A stretch of 33,369 nucleotides of DNA from Yokenella regensburgei ATCC 49455 (GTDB lineage Bacteria; Pseudomonadota; Gammaproteobacteria; Enterobacterales; Enterobacteriaceae): the NCBI RefSeq assembly GCF_000735455.1, contig NZ_JMPS01000031.1:1-33369 (forward strand), written 5' to 3'. Under the pieces are notes generated by a model. It saw only the letters and a list, made by a program, of their open reading frames with translations. It was not told the origin of the DNA and made no database searches. Below, in pieces: positions 1 to 9,118 of this stretch; position 1 is the first letter of the stretch, and each line of letters opens with the position of its first letter. A program made the position numbers and the translations under genes.

Positions 1-259
1 AACCAAAGGGCTGGTGGCCTGCATTGAAGCCGCTGACGCCATGTGTAAAGCCGCCAACGTCGAACTGATTGGCTATGAAAACGTCGGTTCCGGCCTTGTT
101 ACCGCGATGGTGAAAGGCGACGTAGGTGCGGTGAAAGCGGCGGTAGATTCCGGTGTTGAGTCGGCGCAGCGCATAGGTGAAGTGGTGACTTCACTGGTCA
201 TCGCCCGTCCGCACAATGACATCAACAAGATTGTCGCGCACTACAAGATTGCCGAATAA
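1..259 (+). CDS. BMC-H hexameric shell protein, 5'-truncated by window edge
   Basis: This is the 3' part of a bacterial microcompartment shell gene; the window begins inside it. The first full codon is at base 2. By alignment with the next gene only about nine N-terminal residues are missing. The visible 85 residues are a single BMC domain of the PduA/EutM/CmcA type, with the [22 protein letters not shown] core and the VIARPHNDI segment near the C-terminus. Hexamers of such proteins tile the flat facets of the shell and their central pores pass small polar metabolites. It lies 12 nt upstream of a near-identical paralogue in a GRM2 choline operon. Klebsiella GRM2 loci are reported to carry several similar hexamer genes (cmcA, cmcB, cmcC); this is probably cmcB, but the order cannot be checked here. 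Confidence 0.95.
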   Translation, partial: TKGLVACIEAADAMCKAANVELIGYENVGSGLVTAMVKGDVGAVKAAVDSGVESAQRIGEVVTSLVIARPHNDINKIVAHYKIAE

Positions 260-271
260 CAGGAGAGCGAG

Positions 272-550
272 ATGAAAGAAGCATTAGGCCTGATTGAAAC
301 CAAAGGGCTTGTCGCCTGCATTGAAGCCGCAGACGCCATGTGTAAAGCCGCCAACGTCGAGCTTATCGGCTATGAAAACGTCGGCTCCGGTCTTGTGACC
401 GCCATGGTGAAAGGCGACGTTGGCGCGGTGAATGCCGCCGTCGATTCCGGAGTGGAAGCGGCAAAACGCGTCGGGGAAGTGATCACCTCTCGCGTCATTG
501 CCCGCCCGCACAACGATATCGAAAAAATTGCGGCGCAGCACAAAGCCTGA
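272..550 (+). CDS. cmcC: BMC-H hexameric shell protein of choline microcompartment
   Basis: A 92-residue single-BMC-domain shell protein that forms hexamers in the facets of the choline-utilisation organelle. An AGGAG Shine-Dalgarno sequence sits just before the ATG. The first 44 residues that can be compared with the upstream gene are identical and the C-terminal third differs (for example [13 protein letters not shown] against [13 protein letters not shown]). The DNA differs mainly at third codon positions, so the identity looks maintained by selection. The protein is close to PduA, EutM and the GRM2 CmcA/B/C group. The symbol is assigned from position, as the last tandem hexamer gene before cutF. 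The family call is certain; the letter is less so. Confidence 0.93.
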   Translation: MKEALGLIETKGLVACIEAADAMCKAANVELIGYENVGSGLVTAMVKGDVGAVNAAVDSGVEAAKRVGEVITSRVIARPHNDIEKIAAQHKA

Positions 551-595
551 CTGACGTGACAGAGCACGCCCCGTCTCCACTCTTTTAGTCTGATG

Positions 596-600
596 AAGGA
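596..600 (+). promoter_or_regulatory. Shine-Dalgarno site deciding the cutF start
   Basis: AAGGA lies 7 nt before the ATG at 608. An in-frame ATG at 593 has no comparable upstream purine-rich site, so 608 is preferred as the start of cutF. Confidence 0.6.
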
Positions 601-607
601 TAGATTC

Positions 608-2197
608 ATGATTGAACTGGATAACGATTTGCAATCCCGGCAATGTGCCCGGGATCTGGTGCGCCAGGCCAAAAAGGCGCAGTCCATTCTGGCGACCTTT
701 TCGCAGCAGCAAATCGACGCCATTGTCAAAAACGTGGCCCAGGAAGCAGCTCACCACGCCGAGTCGCTGGCCAAAATGGCCAGTGAAGAGACCGGTTTTG
801 GCAACTGGCAGGACAAGGTTCTGAAGAACCGTTTTGCTTCGCTGCGCGTTTACGACGCGATTAAAGAGATGAAAACCGTCGGCATCATTCATGACGATCC
901 GGTCAAAAAAGTGATGGATGTGGGCGTGCCGCTGGGTGTGATTTGCGCCCTGGTGCCCTCCACTAACCCGACTTCCACCATTTTCTATAAGTCGCTGATT
1001 GCGCTGAAGGCAGGTAACGCCATCGTCTTCTCACCGCATCCGGGGGCAAAAAAATGCAGTTGGCAGGCGATTGAAATCGTTAAACGCGCCGCCGAAGCAG
1101 CGGGTGCCCCAGCGGGCGTGGTGAGCGGTATTACGCAACTGACGCTGGAGGCCACCTCTGAGCTGATGCACAGCGACGACGTATCGCTCATTCTCGCCAC
1201 CGGCGGCGAAGGCATGGTGCGTGCGGCCTACGCCTCCGGTACGCCAACCATCAGCGGCGGTCCGGGTAACGGCCCGGCGTTTATTGAGCGCAGCGCTGAT
1301 ATTCACCACGCGGTGAAAGACATCATCACCAGCAAAACCTTCGACAACGGCGTTATCTGCGCCTCCGAGCAGTCCATCATCGTTGAACGCTGCATCTACG
1401 ATGACGTTCACCGCGAGCTGATTGCCCAGGGTGCGTACTTCATGAACGAGAGCGAAGCCGCCAAAATGGCCGCGCTGCTGCTACGTCCTAACGGCACCAT
1501 CAACCCGAAAGTCGTGGGTAAAACCGCGCTGTACTTAAGCCAGCTGGCAGGCTTCTGCGTTCCGGCAAGCACCCGCGTGCTGATTGCCGAGCAGACCACC
1601 GTCTCGCATAAAAACCCCTACTCGCGTGAAAAGCTGTGCCCGGTACTGGGGCTTTACGTGGAAGAGGACTGGAAAGCCGCCTGTCACCGCGTGGTGGAAC
1701 TGCTCACCAATGAAGGTCTTGGCCACACGCTGGTTATCCATACCCGGAACCAGGACGTGATCCGCCAGTTCTGCCTCGAAAAACCGGTTAACCGCATTCT
1801 TATCAACACCCCGGCAGCCCTCGGCGGGATTGGCGCTACCACCAACATCTCCCCTGCCCTGACGCTGGGCTGCGGTGCCGTCGGCGGCGGCTCCAGCTCC
1901 GACAACGTGGGGCCGATGAACCTGCTCAACATTCGTAAAGTCGGCTACGGCGTTCGCAGCATTGAAGAGCTGCGCGCACCGGGTACGCCAGTTGAACCGC
2001 AGCCGCAGGTCGTCGCGACAGCCGCCGCCGCGCAGGTGAGCATTCTCGACGACGTGCGTTTCACCGGGGGTACCAACGTTGCAACGGGCACGGATGACCG
2101 CTTTGCACCGGCTCCAGCAGCCTCTGCCAATAGCGACATCAACGAACAAAACGTAGAACGCGTGATCCGCTCGGTACTGGAACGTCTGGGCAAGTAA
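608..2197 (+). CDS. cutF: CoA-acylating acetaldehyde dehydrogenase, microcompartment lumen
   Basis: A 529-residue aldehyde dehydrogenase of the EutE/PduP class that oxidises acetaldehyde to acetyl-CoA with NAD+ and CoA inside the shell. The predicted catalytic cysteine is Cys251, in the NGVICASEQ motif, and the LVPSTNPTSTIFYKSL segment is typical of acylating enzymes. After the catalytic domain, from about residue 450, comes an Ala/Pro-rich linker. The protein ends in a short amphipathic helix (NEQNVERVIRSVLERLG), the classic encapsulation peptide, here C-terminal rather than N-terminal as in EutE. It lies between the hexamer genes and the vertex gene in the cut operon. Family and role are secure by similarity; CutF is the name used in Klebsiella GRM2 work. 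Confidence 0.93.
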   Translation: MIELDNDLQSRQCARDLVRQAKKAQSILATFSQQQIDAIVKNVAQEAAHHAESLAKMASEETGFGNWQDKVLKNRFASLRVYDAIKEMKTVGIIHDDPVKKVMDVGVPLGVICALVPSTNPTSTIFYKSLIALKAGNAIVFSPHPGAKKCSWQAIEIVKRAAEAAGAPAGVVSGITQLTLEATSELMHSDDVSLILATGGEGMVRAAYASGTPTISGGPGNGPAFIERSADIHHAVKDIITSKTFDNGVICASEQSIIVERCIYDDVHRELIAQGAYFMNESEAAKMAALLLRPNGTINPKVVGKTALYLSQLAGFCVPASTRVLIAEQTTVSHKNPYSREKLCPVLGLYVEEDWKAACHRVVELLTNEGLGHTLVIHTRNQDVIRQFCLEKPVNRILINTPAALGGIGATTNISPALTLGCGAVGGGSSSDNVGPMNLLNIRKVGYGVRSIEELRAPGTPVEPQPQVVATAAAAQVSILDDVRFTGGTNVATGTDDRFAPAPAASANSDINEQNVERVIRSVLERLGK

Positions 2198-2221
2198 CGC
2201 ACTGAAAGAAGGCGATAAAAC

Positions 2222-2479
2222 ATGATTCTCGCAAAAGTAGTCGGACATGTTGTGGCGACGCAAAAATGCGATGAGCTGCGCGGCAGCAACCTGTTGCTCA
2301 TTACCGCGCTGGACGATGAACAGCAGCCCATCCGCAATAAAACCTGGGTGGCGGTCGACAGCGTCGGAGCCGGGCTGCACGACATCGTACTGGCGGAGTC
2401 CTGGTTTGCGCTCAACAAAGATCGCTACAAGGCCATGTCGGTCGTAGCCATTGTCGAGAACGTGTTTCGGGACGCTTAA
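2222..2479 (+). CDS. cmcD: BMC-P pentameric vertex shell protein
   Basis: An 85-residue EutN/CcmL-family protein. Such proteins form pentamers that cap the twelve vertices of the icosahedral shell. It starts MILAKVVGHVVATQK and contains the family's VAVDSVGAGLHDIVL segment, equivalent to NIGAGAGEWVLL in EutN. It is about 10 residues shorter than EutN, as is usual for GRM and Pdu vertex proteins. It lies 24 nt after cutF and 15 nt before cutO, so it is co-transcribed with its cargo. EutN, encoded at 20426-20713, is the counterpart in the second organelle of this window. Confidence 0.93.
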   Translation: MILAKVVGHVVATQKCDELRGSNLLLITALDDEQQPIRNKTWVAVDSVGAGLHDIVLAESWFALNKDRYKAMSVVAIVENVFRDA

Positions 2480-2494
2480 GGAGTCGATAACGCA

Positions 2495-3661
2495 ATGAGT
2501 GATTTTCAGCTACAACCCCGGATAGTTTTTGGTCCGCAGGCGCTGGCAGAACTGCATAACCTGCCATCGAGCAATGCGCTACTGGTGACCGATAAAGCGA
2601 TGGTCAAATTTGGTCTTGCCGAGCGTATTACCGGGCCCTGGCAGCAGCGCGGCGTCACCTTTAGCGTCTGGGATGACGTGGTTGCCGATCCGGATATCGC
2701 CACCGTGGTTCGCGGAATGAAGGTGATGGATGCGCAGCAGCCGGATCTGGTGGTCGCCCTCGGCGGCGGTTCGGTTATCGATGCCGCCAAAGCGGTTATC
2801 TACAGCCTTGCACAAACCCGGCCGCAGCCACATGCCGCGCGCCCTCACTTTGTGGCGATCCCCACCACCAGCGGCACCGGCTCGGAAGTCACGGCGTTTT
2901 CGGTGGTGAAAGCTCACGAAGAAAAACTGGTGCTGGTCGATGCCTTCATGCTGCCGGACATCGCCATTCTGGATCCGTCGCTGGTGGCTTCGGTTCCGCA
3001 AAGCATCACCGCCGACACCGGGATGGACGTGCTGTGCCACGCGCTGGAGGCCTACGTATCCCGACAGGCGAGCGATTTTACCGACGCGCTGGCGGAGAAA
3101 GTCGTGCAACTGGTGTTCAGCTGGCTCCCGACCTGCTGGCGCCAGGGCAGCAACCTGCAGGCACGCGAGAAAATGCATAACGCCTCCTGCATTGCAGGCA
3201 TGGCTTTTACCAACGCCTCACTCGGGATAACCCACAGCCTGGCGCACGCCCTCGGCGGCGTATTCCACGTACCCCATGGCCGTGCCAACGCCCTGTTAAT
3301 GGCCGACGTGGTGGCGTGGAACGCCGACCTCAACGGCAGTTGCTCCACTCAGGCTGCAGAAAAGTACGCGCATCTGGCGCAGCTGCTGGGTCTGCCCGCC
3401 GCCACACCGCGCGAAGGGGTGACAAGCCTGCTGGTCGCCATCCAGACGTTAAAAGCGGAAATGGCGATGCCGCGCGGTATTAGCGAGTGCGGGATAGCCG
3501 CCACCGATTTCAACGTCCGGCTGGATGAAATGGTCAATCAGGCACTCCGCGACGCCTGCACGCCAACCAACCCGCGACAACCCGATGCCAGCGCGCTCGC
3601 CGGTTTATACCGTCAGGCCTGGGCTGGTCATCACGATGACACAACGCAGGGTCATAAATAA
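2495..3661 (+). CDS. cutO: Iron-type alcohol dehydrogenase of choline microcompartment
   Basis: A 388-residue group III (iron-dependent) alcohol dehydrogenase. It reduces acetaldehyde to ethanol and recycles the NADH made by CutF to NAD+ inside the organelle. It shows the nucleotide-binding motif ALGGGSVIDAAKA near residue 90, the PTTSGTGSE motif, and the metal-ligand segments TGMDVLCHALEAY and THSLAHALGGVFHVPHGRANA. No obvious terminal encapsulation helix is visible. It is related to EutG, encoded at 17811-18998, but clearly a separate copy. A good AAGGAG ribosome-binding site precedes the ATG. Confidence 0.92.
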   Translation: MSDFQLQPRIVFGPQALAELHNLPSSNALLVTDKAMVKFGLAERITGPWQQRGVTFSVWDDVVADPDIATVVRGMKVMDAQQPDLVVALGGGSVIDAAKAVIYSLAQTRPQPHAARPHFVAIPTTSGTGSEVTAFSVVKAHEEKLVLVDAFMLPDIAILDPSLVASVPQSITADTGMDVLCHALEAYVSRQASDFTDALAEKVVQLVFSWLPTCWRQGSNLQAREKMHNASCIAGMAFTNASLGITHSLAHALGGVFHVPHGRANALLMADVVAWNADLNGSCSTQAAEKYAHLAQLLGLPAATPREGVTSLLVAIQTLKAEMAMPRGISECGIAATDFNVRLDEMVNQALRDACTPTNPRQPDASALAGLYRQAWAGHHDDTTQGHK

Positions 3662-3679
3662 GAACATCAGGAGAACCTC

Positions 3680-6600
3680 ATGGCACACTACAGCTTAACG
3701 CCGCGCGTCAACGTGCTGGCAGACCGATTACAGTCACAAAAAAGTACCCTGTGTACCGCACATGCCAGCGCCTGGAGCGCGCTCGACGGTGATATCGCCG
3801 GCGTTCCGGCCGCGGTCAAGCCCGCCCGCCGTTATTACGAGCTTATCCGCCAGCTGCCGGTCAGCGTCTCGGCCGATGAGCTTATCGTCGGCAACCAGAC
3901 CAGCCTGCCGCACGGCGTCATTTTTCACGATGAGCGCCAGGCACAACGTCCTTCGGCATTCCAGTTCCTGAATCTCAATAGTGAAGTCGCCTCTCCGGAC
4001 TATCTGCTGGTGCTCGATAAAGGGGTGCTGGCTATTAAACATCAGTTAGAAGAGAAAACCCGCTCGCTCGGCAGCGCCGTCAGCCGCAGCGGCATGGATG
4101 AAGTGAACGCCTGCCGCGCCGCCATTTACGCCTGCGACGCCCTGCTGCTGTTGGCCCAGAAGATGGCGGATAGCCTGGAAATTCTGGCTGCCGCCGAAAG
4201 CAATCCGTATCGTCAGCGTGAGCTGCGCGACAGCATTGCCATTCTGCACCACGTTCCGGCGCACCCCGCGCGCACGTTTAAAGAAGCCTGCCAGGCGTTC
4301 TATCTGTTCCAGCTGGCGCTGCAAATGGACAACGGCGACTACGCGGTTAACCCGTGCGGTGCCGACAAAGCCCTGCAGCCGTGGTATCAGCGCGATCTGG
4401 AAAACGGAGAGCTGACGATGGAGCAGGCCTACGACATCGTCGAGTGCCTGTGGTTTAAACTGGCCACGCTGAGCGAAGTTCGCGCCCCGCGTCCGCTGAA
4501 CGGTTATCCGATGTTCGATGCCATGCTGCACGGTGCCGGCCTCAACGACGCAAACCTTGAGATCAACCCGCTCTCCGGCCTGTTCCTCAACGCCCAGCGC
4601 AATCTCAGCGCCCGTCAGCTCACGGTAAGCCTGTATCAAAGCGCGCAACCGACGATGAATGTCGCACCGGTCACCGACGGCGCTACGCAGGCTGAAGGCC
4701 TGACCCCGCGTATGCAGCGCCTGCGCGCACACTATCTGGAAGCCCGACCGAGCGTGTCGATTTATCGTGCGCTGGCGTTCACCGAAGTCGTGAAAAACAA
4801 CCCCGGTATGCCGACCATTTTGCTGCGTGCCAAAGCGTTCCGCCGCGCCTGTGAAACGGCGCCGATCCTGATTCAGGACGATGAGCTTATCGTTGGGCAT
4901 CCGTGCGGTCAGCCGCGCGCGGGCGCCTTCTCGCCGGACATCGCCTGGCGCTGGGTGCGTGATGAACTTGATACCATGAGCACTCGCCCGCAGGATCCGT
5001 TTGTCATCAGCGAGGCCGATAAAAAAACTATCCGCGAAGAGATTGTTCCGTTCTGGGAAGGTCGCTCACTGGATGAGATCTGCGAAGCGCAGTACCGCGA
5101 AGCGGGCGTCTGGTCATTCAGCGGCGAAACGTTTGTCAGCGACCTCTCCTACCACCAGATCAACGGCGGCGGCGATACCTGCCCAGGCTACGACGTGCTG
5201 CTGTTCACCAAAGGGATGAACGGCATCAAAGCCGATGCCCAGGCACACCTCGACACACTGAGCATGGAAAACCCGGACGACATCGACCGGATCTACTTCT
5301 ATAAAGCCGCTATCGAAACCTGCGAAGGCGTGGTCAGCTACGCCCACCGCATCGCCGCTCGCGCTCGTGAACTGGCCGCGCTGGAAACTAACCCGGTTCG
5401 CCGCACCGAGCTTCTGACCATCGCCGAAGTGAACCAGAACGTTCCGGCTAACCCACCGAAAACGCTGCAGGAAGCGCTGCAGAGCGTGTGGACCGTGGAG
5501 TCGCTGTTCGAAGTCGAAGAGAACCAGACCGGGCTGTCGTTAGGCCGTCTCGACCAGTACTGCTACCCGATGTTCGAAGCCGACATCCGTGAAGGACGTT
5601 TGACCCACGACGATGCGCTGGAGCTGATGCAGGCGTTCATCATCAAATGCGCCGAGCTGATGTGGATGTCGAGCGCGGCGGGGGCGAAATATTTTGCCGG
5701 TTACCAGCCGTTCATCAACCTGACCGTCGGCGGGCAGAAACGCACCGGCGGCGATGCCTGTAACGACCTGACCTATCTCATCATGGACGCCGTGCGCTTT
5801 GTGAAGGTGTACCAGCCATCGCTGGCCTGCCGTATTCACAACCAGTCACCACAGAAGTACATGGAAAAAATCGTCGACGTGGTGAAAGCCGGTATGGGCT
5901 TCCCGGCCTGCCACTTTGACGACTCCCACATCAAGATGATGCTGCGCAAGGGCTTCGATTTTGAAGATGCGCGCGACTACTGCCTGATGGGCTGCGTGGA
6001 GCCACAGAAATCCGGGCGCATTTACCAGTGGACCTCCACCGGTTACACCCAGTGGCCCATTGCCATTGAGTTTGTGCTCAACCGAGGCCGGATGGTGCTG
6101 TTCGACAGCCACCAGGGGCTGGATACCGGCCCGCTCTCTGAACTGCGCACCTTCGAAGACTTTGATGCGGCGGTGAAAAAGCAGATTGCCCACATCGTGC
6201 GGCTGTCGGCTATCGGGACGGTTATCAGCCAGCGCGTACATCGCGACGTAGCGCCGAAGCCGCTGATGTCTCTACTGGTAGAAGGCTGCATGGAGAGCGG
6301 CAAAGACGTGGCGGCCGGCGGTGCCATGGTCAACCATGGCCCGGGACTGATTTTCTCCGGCCTCGCCACCTACGTCGACTCCATCGCCGCCATTCGCAAG
6401 CTGGTGTTCGAGGAGCATAAATATACCCTCGAGCAGTTCCGCGATGCACTGCTGGCGAACTTTGAAGGCTTTGAGCCGCTGCGCCGCGATTGCCTGAACG
6501 CACCGAAATACGGCAACGACGATAACTACGTCGACCAGTACGCGCTGGATATTACCGAATGGACGGAGCGCGAGTGCCGCCAGTACAAAATGCTCTACTC

Positions 6601-7069
6601 CACCCTGAGCCACGGCACGCTGTCGATTTCCAACAACACGCCGATTGGCGAACTGACCAACGCGACGCCGAACGGACGTCTGGCGTGGATGCCGCTCTCT
6701 GACGGTATCAGCCCGACCCAGGGCGCCGATAAGCAGGGACCGACGGCAATCATCAAATCCGTCAGCAAGATGAACGTCGAAACCATGAATATCGGCATGG
6801 TGCACAACTTCAAATTCCTCAAAGGTCTGCTTGATACCCCGGAAGGCCGTCAGGGCTTAATCACCCTGCTGCGCGCGGCCTCTATTCTCGGCAACGGCCA
6901 GATGCAGTTCAGCTACGTCGACAACGAAGTGCTGAAAAAAGCCCAGCTTGAGCCAGAAAAGTATCGTGACCTGATCGTTCGCGTGGCGGGCTACAGCGCC
7001 TACTTCGTCGAGCTGTGCAAAGAGGTTCAGGACGAGATTATCAGCCGCACGATTATCGAGAAGTTCTGA
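3680..7069 (+). CDS. cutC: Choline trimethylamine-lyase, long type II glycyl radical enzyme
   Basis: A 1129-residue glycyl radical enzyme that cleaves choline to trimethylamine and acetaldehyde under anaerobic conditions. The thiyl-radical cysteine and catalytic glutamate are Cys772 and Glu774 in MGCVEPQ. The radical glycine is Gly1104 in RVAGYSAYF. This matches the type II CutC of Klebsiella, which is about 280 residues longer at the N-terminus than the type I enzyme. The extra N-terminal part looks like a degenerate repeat of the enzyme's own N-terminal half: LTPR at 6 and DELIVG at 66 recur at 341 and 401, and [12 protein letters not shown] near 192 recurs as [12 protein letters not shown] near 588. 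In published GRM2 work CutC is proposed to act also as an adaptor for cargo packing. cutD follows after 55 nt. Confidence 0.96.
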   Translation: MAHYSLTPRVNVLADRLQSQKSTLCTAHASAWSALDGDIAGVPAAVKPARRYYELIRQLPVSVSADELIVGNQTSLPHGVIFHDERQAQRPSAFQFLNLNSEVASPDYLLVLDKGVLAIKHQLEEKTRSLGSAVSRSGMDEVNACRAAIYACDALLLLAQKMADSLEILAAAESNPYRQRELRDSIAILHHVPAHPARTFKEACQAFYLFQLALQMDNGDYAVNPCGADKALQPWYQRDLENGELTMEQAYDIVECLWFKLATLSEVRAPRPLNGYPMFDAMLHGAGLNDANLEINPLSGLFLNAQRNLSARQLTVSLYQSAQPTMNVAPVTDGATQAEGLTPRMQRLRAHYLEARPSVSIYRALAFTEVVKNNPGMPTILLRAKAFRRACETAPILIQDDELIVGHPCGQPRAGAFSPDIAWRWVRDELDTMSTRPQDPFVISEADKKTIREEIVPFWEGRSLDEICEAQYREAGVWSFSGETFVSDLSYHQINGGGDTCPGYDVLLFTKGMNGIKADAQAHLDTLSMENPDDIDRIYFYKAAIETCEGVVSYAHRIAARARELAALETNPVRRTELLTIAEVNQNVPANPPKTLQEALQSVWTVESLFEVEENQTGLSLGRLDQYCYPMFEADIREGRLTHDDALELMQAFIIKCAELMWMSSAAGAKYFAGYQPFINLTVGGQKRTGGDACNDLTYLIMDAVRFVKVYQPSLACRIHNQSPQKYMEKIVDVVKAGMGFPACHFDDSHIKMMLRKGFDFEDARDYCLMGCVEPQKSGRIYQWTSTGYTQWPIAIEFVLNRGRMVLFDSHQGLDTGPLSELRTFEDFDAAVKKQIAHIVRLSAIGTVISQRVHRDVAPKPLMSLLVEGCMESGKDVAAGGAMVNHGPGLIFSGLATYVDSIAAIRKLVFEEHKYTLEQFRDALLANFEGFEPLRRDCLNAPKYGNDDNYVDQYALDITEWTERECRQYKMLYSTLSHGTLSISNNTPIGELTNATPNGRLAWMPLSDGISPTQGADKQGPTAIIKSVSKMNVETMNIGMVHNFKFLKGLLDTPEGRQGLITLLRAASILGNGQMQFSYVDNEVLKKAQLEPEKYRDLIVRVAGYSAYFVELCKEVQDEIISRTIIEKF

Positions 7070-7124
7070 TGTTTTTCAGGGAAGACCAGGAACAGGGACG
7101 TTCATTGTCATTCAGGAGGCGAGC

Positions 7125-8072
7125 GTGAGCGCGACGCAGGAATTAACAGGACGAATATTCAATATCCAGAAATATTCAATTTATGACGGCGACGGTATTC
7201 GCACGCTGATCTTCTTTAAAGGCTGCAATATCCGCTGTCCGTGGTGCGCCAACCCGGAAGGTCTGGAGAGTCAGTACCAGGTGATGTTCTCGCGCGATAA
7301 ATGCATCGACTGCGGCGATTGCGTCAGCGTGTGTCCGGCGGGGGTTCATCAGCGCCGGGAGGTAAACGGTGAGCTGAAGCACGTCGTGGACCGGGAAAAA
7401 ACGTGCATCGGTTGTCGCAAATGCGAGCAAATCTGCACCCGCAGCGCGCTGGATATCGTCGGCAAAGAGGTTACCGTCAGCGAGCTGATGGACATTGTCA
7501 TGCAGGATTACGATTTTTACCTCTCCTCCGGCGGTGGCGTCACCATCGGCGGCGGTGAGATGAGCCTGCAGACCGATTTTGCCGTCGCACTGTTCAGCGA
7601 GTGCAAAAAAATGATGATCAACACCGCCGTGGAAACCCAGGGAACCACCTCGCTTGCCAATTACCAGAAGCTGGCGCCGGTGACGGATACCTTCCTGTTC
7701 GACATTAAGCAAATCGACAGCGCACGCCATCAGGCGATGCTGGGCATTAGCAACGAAGGGATCCGCCGTAACCTCGAATGGCTGGTGGATTTTGGCGCAA
7801 AAGTCATTATCCGGATGCCGCTCATTCGCGGCTTCAACGACTCATGGGACGCCATCACCGGGGCGATTGAATATGTTCAGAAGCTGGCGAAACGCGGGAA
7901 TATCGCGCGTATCGATATTCTGCCGTACCACCAGTTAGGGAAAAACAAATATCAGAAACTCGACATGCCGTATCCGCTGACGACCGACCCTTCCTACAGC
8001 CCGGAAGAGTTGACGCAGCTGGAGGCGTTCTTCGCCCGGTTCGATTTTGATATCCGCTTAGTGCGCCACTAA
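7125..8072 (+). CDS. cutD: Choline lyase-activating radical SAM enzyme
   Basis: A 315-residue glycyl radical enzyme activase that uses S-adenosylmethionine and a [4Fe-4S] cluster to abstract hydrogen from the glycine of CutC. The radical-SAM CxxxCxxC motif is at Cys34, Cys38 and Cys41. Two ferredoxin-type cluster motifs follow (Cys60-63-66-70 and Cys94-97-100-104), typical of activases for choline, glycerol and benzylsuccinate-type enzymes and absent from PFL activase. A GGGE SAM-binding motif lies near residue 145. The start codon is GTG, preceded by a strong AGGAGG. Its position directly after cutC confirms the pairing. Confidence 0.95.
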   Translation: MSATQELTGRIFNIQKYSIYDGDGIRTLIFFKGCNIRCPWCANPEGLESQYQVMFSRDKCIDCGDCVSVCPAGVHQRREVNGELKHVVDREKTCIGCRKCEQICTRSALDIVGKEVTVSELMDIVMQDYDFYLSSGGGVTIGGGEMSLQTDFAVALFSECKKMMINTAVETQGTTSLANYQKLAPVTDTFLFDIKQIDSARHQAMLGISNEGIRRNLEWLVDFGAKVIIRMPLIRGFNDSWDAITGAIEYVQKLAKRGNIARIDILPYHQLGKNKYQKLDMPYPLTTDPSYSPEELTQLEAFFARFDFDIRLVRH

Positions 8073-8084
8073 CAGGAGAGCACC

Positions 8085-8492
8085 ATGAAAAGTTTAGGCG
8101 TCATTGAAACCGTAGGTCTGGTCGCTGCCGTACAGGCGGTCGATGCAGCGTGTAAGGCGGCAGAAGTCACCTGCTTTGGTTATCGCAAAGTCGGTGCCGG
8201 ACGCGTCAGCGTCTGTTTTGAAGGCGAAATCAGCGCCGTTAAAACCGCCGTTGAGCGCGGGGTGGCGATAGTTGGCAACAGCGCCTCAATCAGCTCGCTG
8301 GTGATTGCCCGTCCGGAGCCGAGCGCGATAGAAGCCCTGCGTACGCTGAAGGGGCGCGATGCGCGCCCGGCGGAAGCTTCCTCCGCCAACGTTCCCGAGC
8401 TAGCGCCGCAGGTAGCGCTGCCGCCGGAGCCCGCGGTTATAGCCCCCGGTGAACCCGATAAAGCCAATGCGAAGAAAGGGAAGAAAGCATGA
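8085..8492 (+). CDS. cmcE: BMC-H shell protein with Pro/Ala-rich, Lys-tailed C-terminus
   Basis: A 135-residue shell protein. Residues 1 to about 90 form one BMC domain (MKSLGVIETVGLVAAVQAVD, then SSLVIARPEPSA). The remaining 45 residues are a low-complexity Ala/Pro/Glu tail ending in KANAKKGKKA. It corresponds to the C-terminally extended hexamer CmcE of GRM2 loci. Tails of this kind may reach into the lumen or the cytosol; the basic end could contact acidic cargo or nucleic acid, but this is inference. The TGA stop overlaps the ATG of the next gene (ATGA), which suggests translational coupling to the phosphotransacylase. Confidence 0.9.
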   Translation: MKSLGVIETVGLVAAVQAVDAACKAAEVTCFGYRKVGAGRVSVCFEGEISAVKTAVERGVAIVGNSASISSLVIARPEPSAIEALRTLKGRDARPAEASSANVPELAPQVALPPEPAVIAPGEPDKANAKKGKKA

Positions 8493-9106
8493 TGGATACG
8501 GTTATCCGCGAAAAAATCGCCGCACGCCTGCAGTCGGTGGCCGATATTCCGGTTGGCGTATCGAACCGTCACGTGCATTTGTCGCAGGCCGACGTTGAAG
8601 CGTTGTTTGGCGCAGGCTACAGCCTGACGCCGTTCAAGCCGCTGCGCCAGCCAGGCCAGTTTGCCGCCCAGGAGTGCGTGACGGTGGTGGGCCCGAAAGG
8701 TTCCCTGACTCAGGTTCGCGTACTTGGCCCTACCCGTCCGGTGACGCAGCTGGAAATTTCGCGTGCCGACTGTTTCACCCTCGGCGTTCAGGCCCCGGTG
8801 CGGGAATCCGGAGCGCTGGAGAACGCCGGTAGCGCCCTGCTGATGGGGCCTGCAGGGCACGTCGAGCTGCAGTCGCAGGTGATCTGCGCCTGGCGACATA
8901 TTCACATGTCCCCGCAGGATGCCCGGCGCTACGCCGTCAGCAACGGTCAAAAGGTGAAGGTCAGCGGCGAGGGGCTGCGGCGGGTGATTTTCGATGAAGT
9001 GATTGTCCGCGTACGCGACGACTTTGCGCTGGAGTTTCACATTGATACCGAAGAAGCCAACGCCGCCGGGTTAAAAAACGGCACGCTGGTGGCGTTGCAG
9101 CGCTAA
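8489..9106 (+). CDS. cutH: PduL-type phosphotransacylase
   Basis: A 205-residue PTAC protein that exchanges CoA and phosphate, turning acetyl-CoA into acetyl phosphate and returning CoA to CutF. It shows the family's zinc-ligand segments NRHVHLS (His28, His30), WRHIHMS and EFHIDTEEANA, arranged in the usual two beta-barrel order. The first 17 residues are an amphipathic stretch that could serve for encapsulation. The start overlaps the cmcE stop by 4 nt; an ATGATG pair leaves one codon of doubt. It is unrelated in fold to EutD, the Pta-type enzyme in the eut operon, so the two organelles solve the same step with different enzymes. Confidence 0.9.
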   Translation: MMDTVIREKIAARLQSVADIPVGVSNRHVHLSQADVEALFGAGYSLTPFKPLRQPGQFAAQECVTVVGPKGSLTQVRVLGPTRPVTQLEISRADCFTLGVQAPVRESGALENAGSALLMGPAGHVELQSQVICAWRHIHMSPQDARRYAVSNGQKVKVSGEGLRRVIFDEVIVRVRDDFALEFHIDTEEANAAGLKNGTLVALQR

Positions 9107-9118
9107 CAGGAGCAAAAG

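Noticed and set aside
1535-2380. A 281-codon open frame antisense to cutF and cmcD
   Set aside because: It crosses two well-supported genes on the other strand and shows no recognisable family; it is a shadow of GC-rich coding DNA.
4046-4900. A 284-codon open frame antisense to cutC
   Set aside because: The opposite strand encodes a conserved glycyl radical enzyme; the antisense product is compositionally odd and has no motif.
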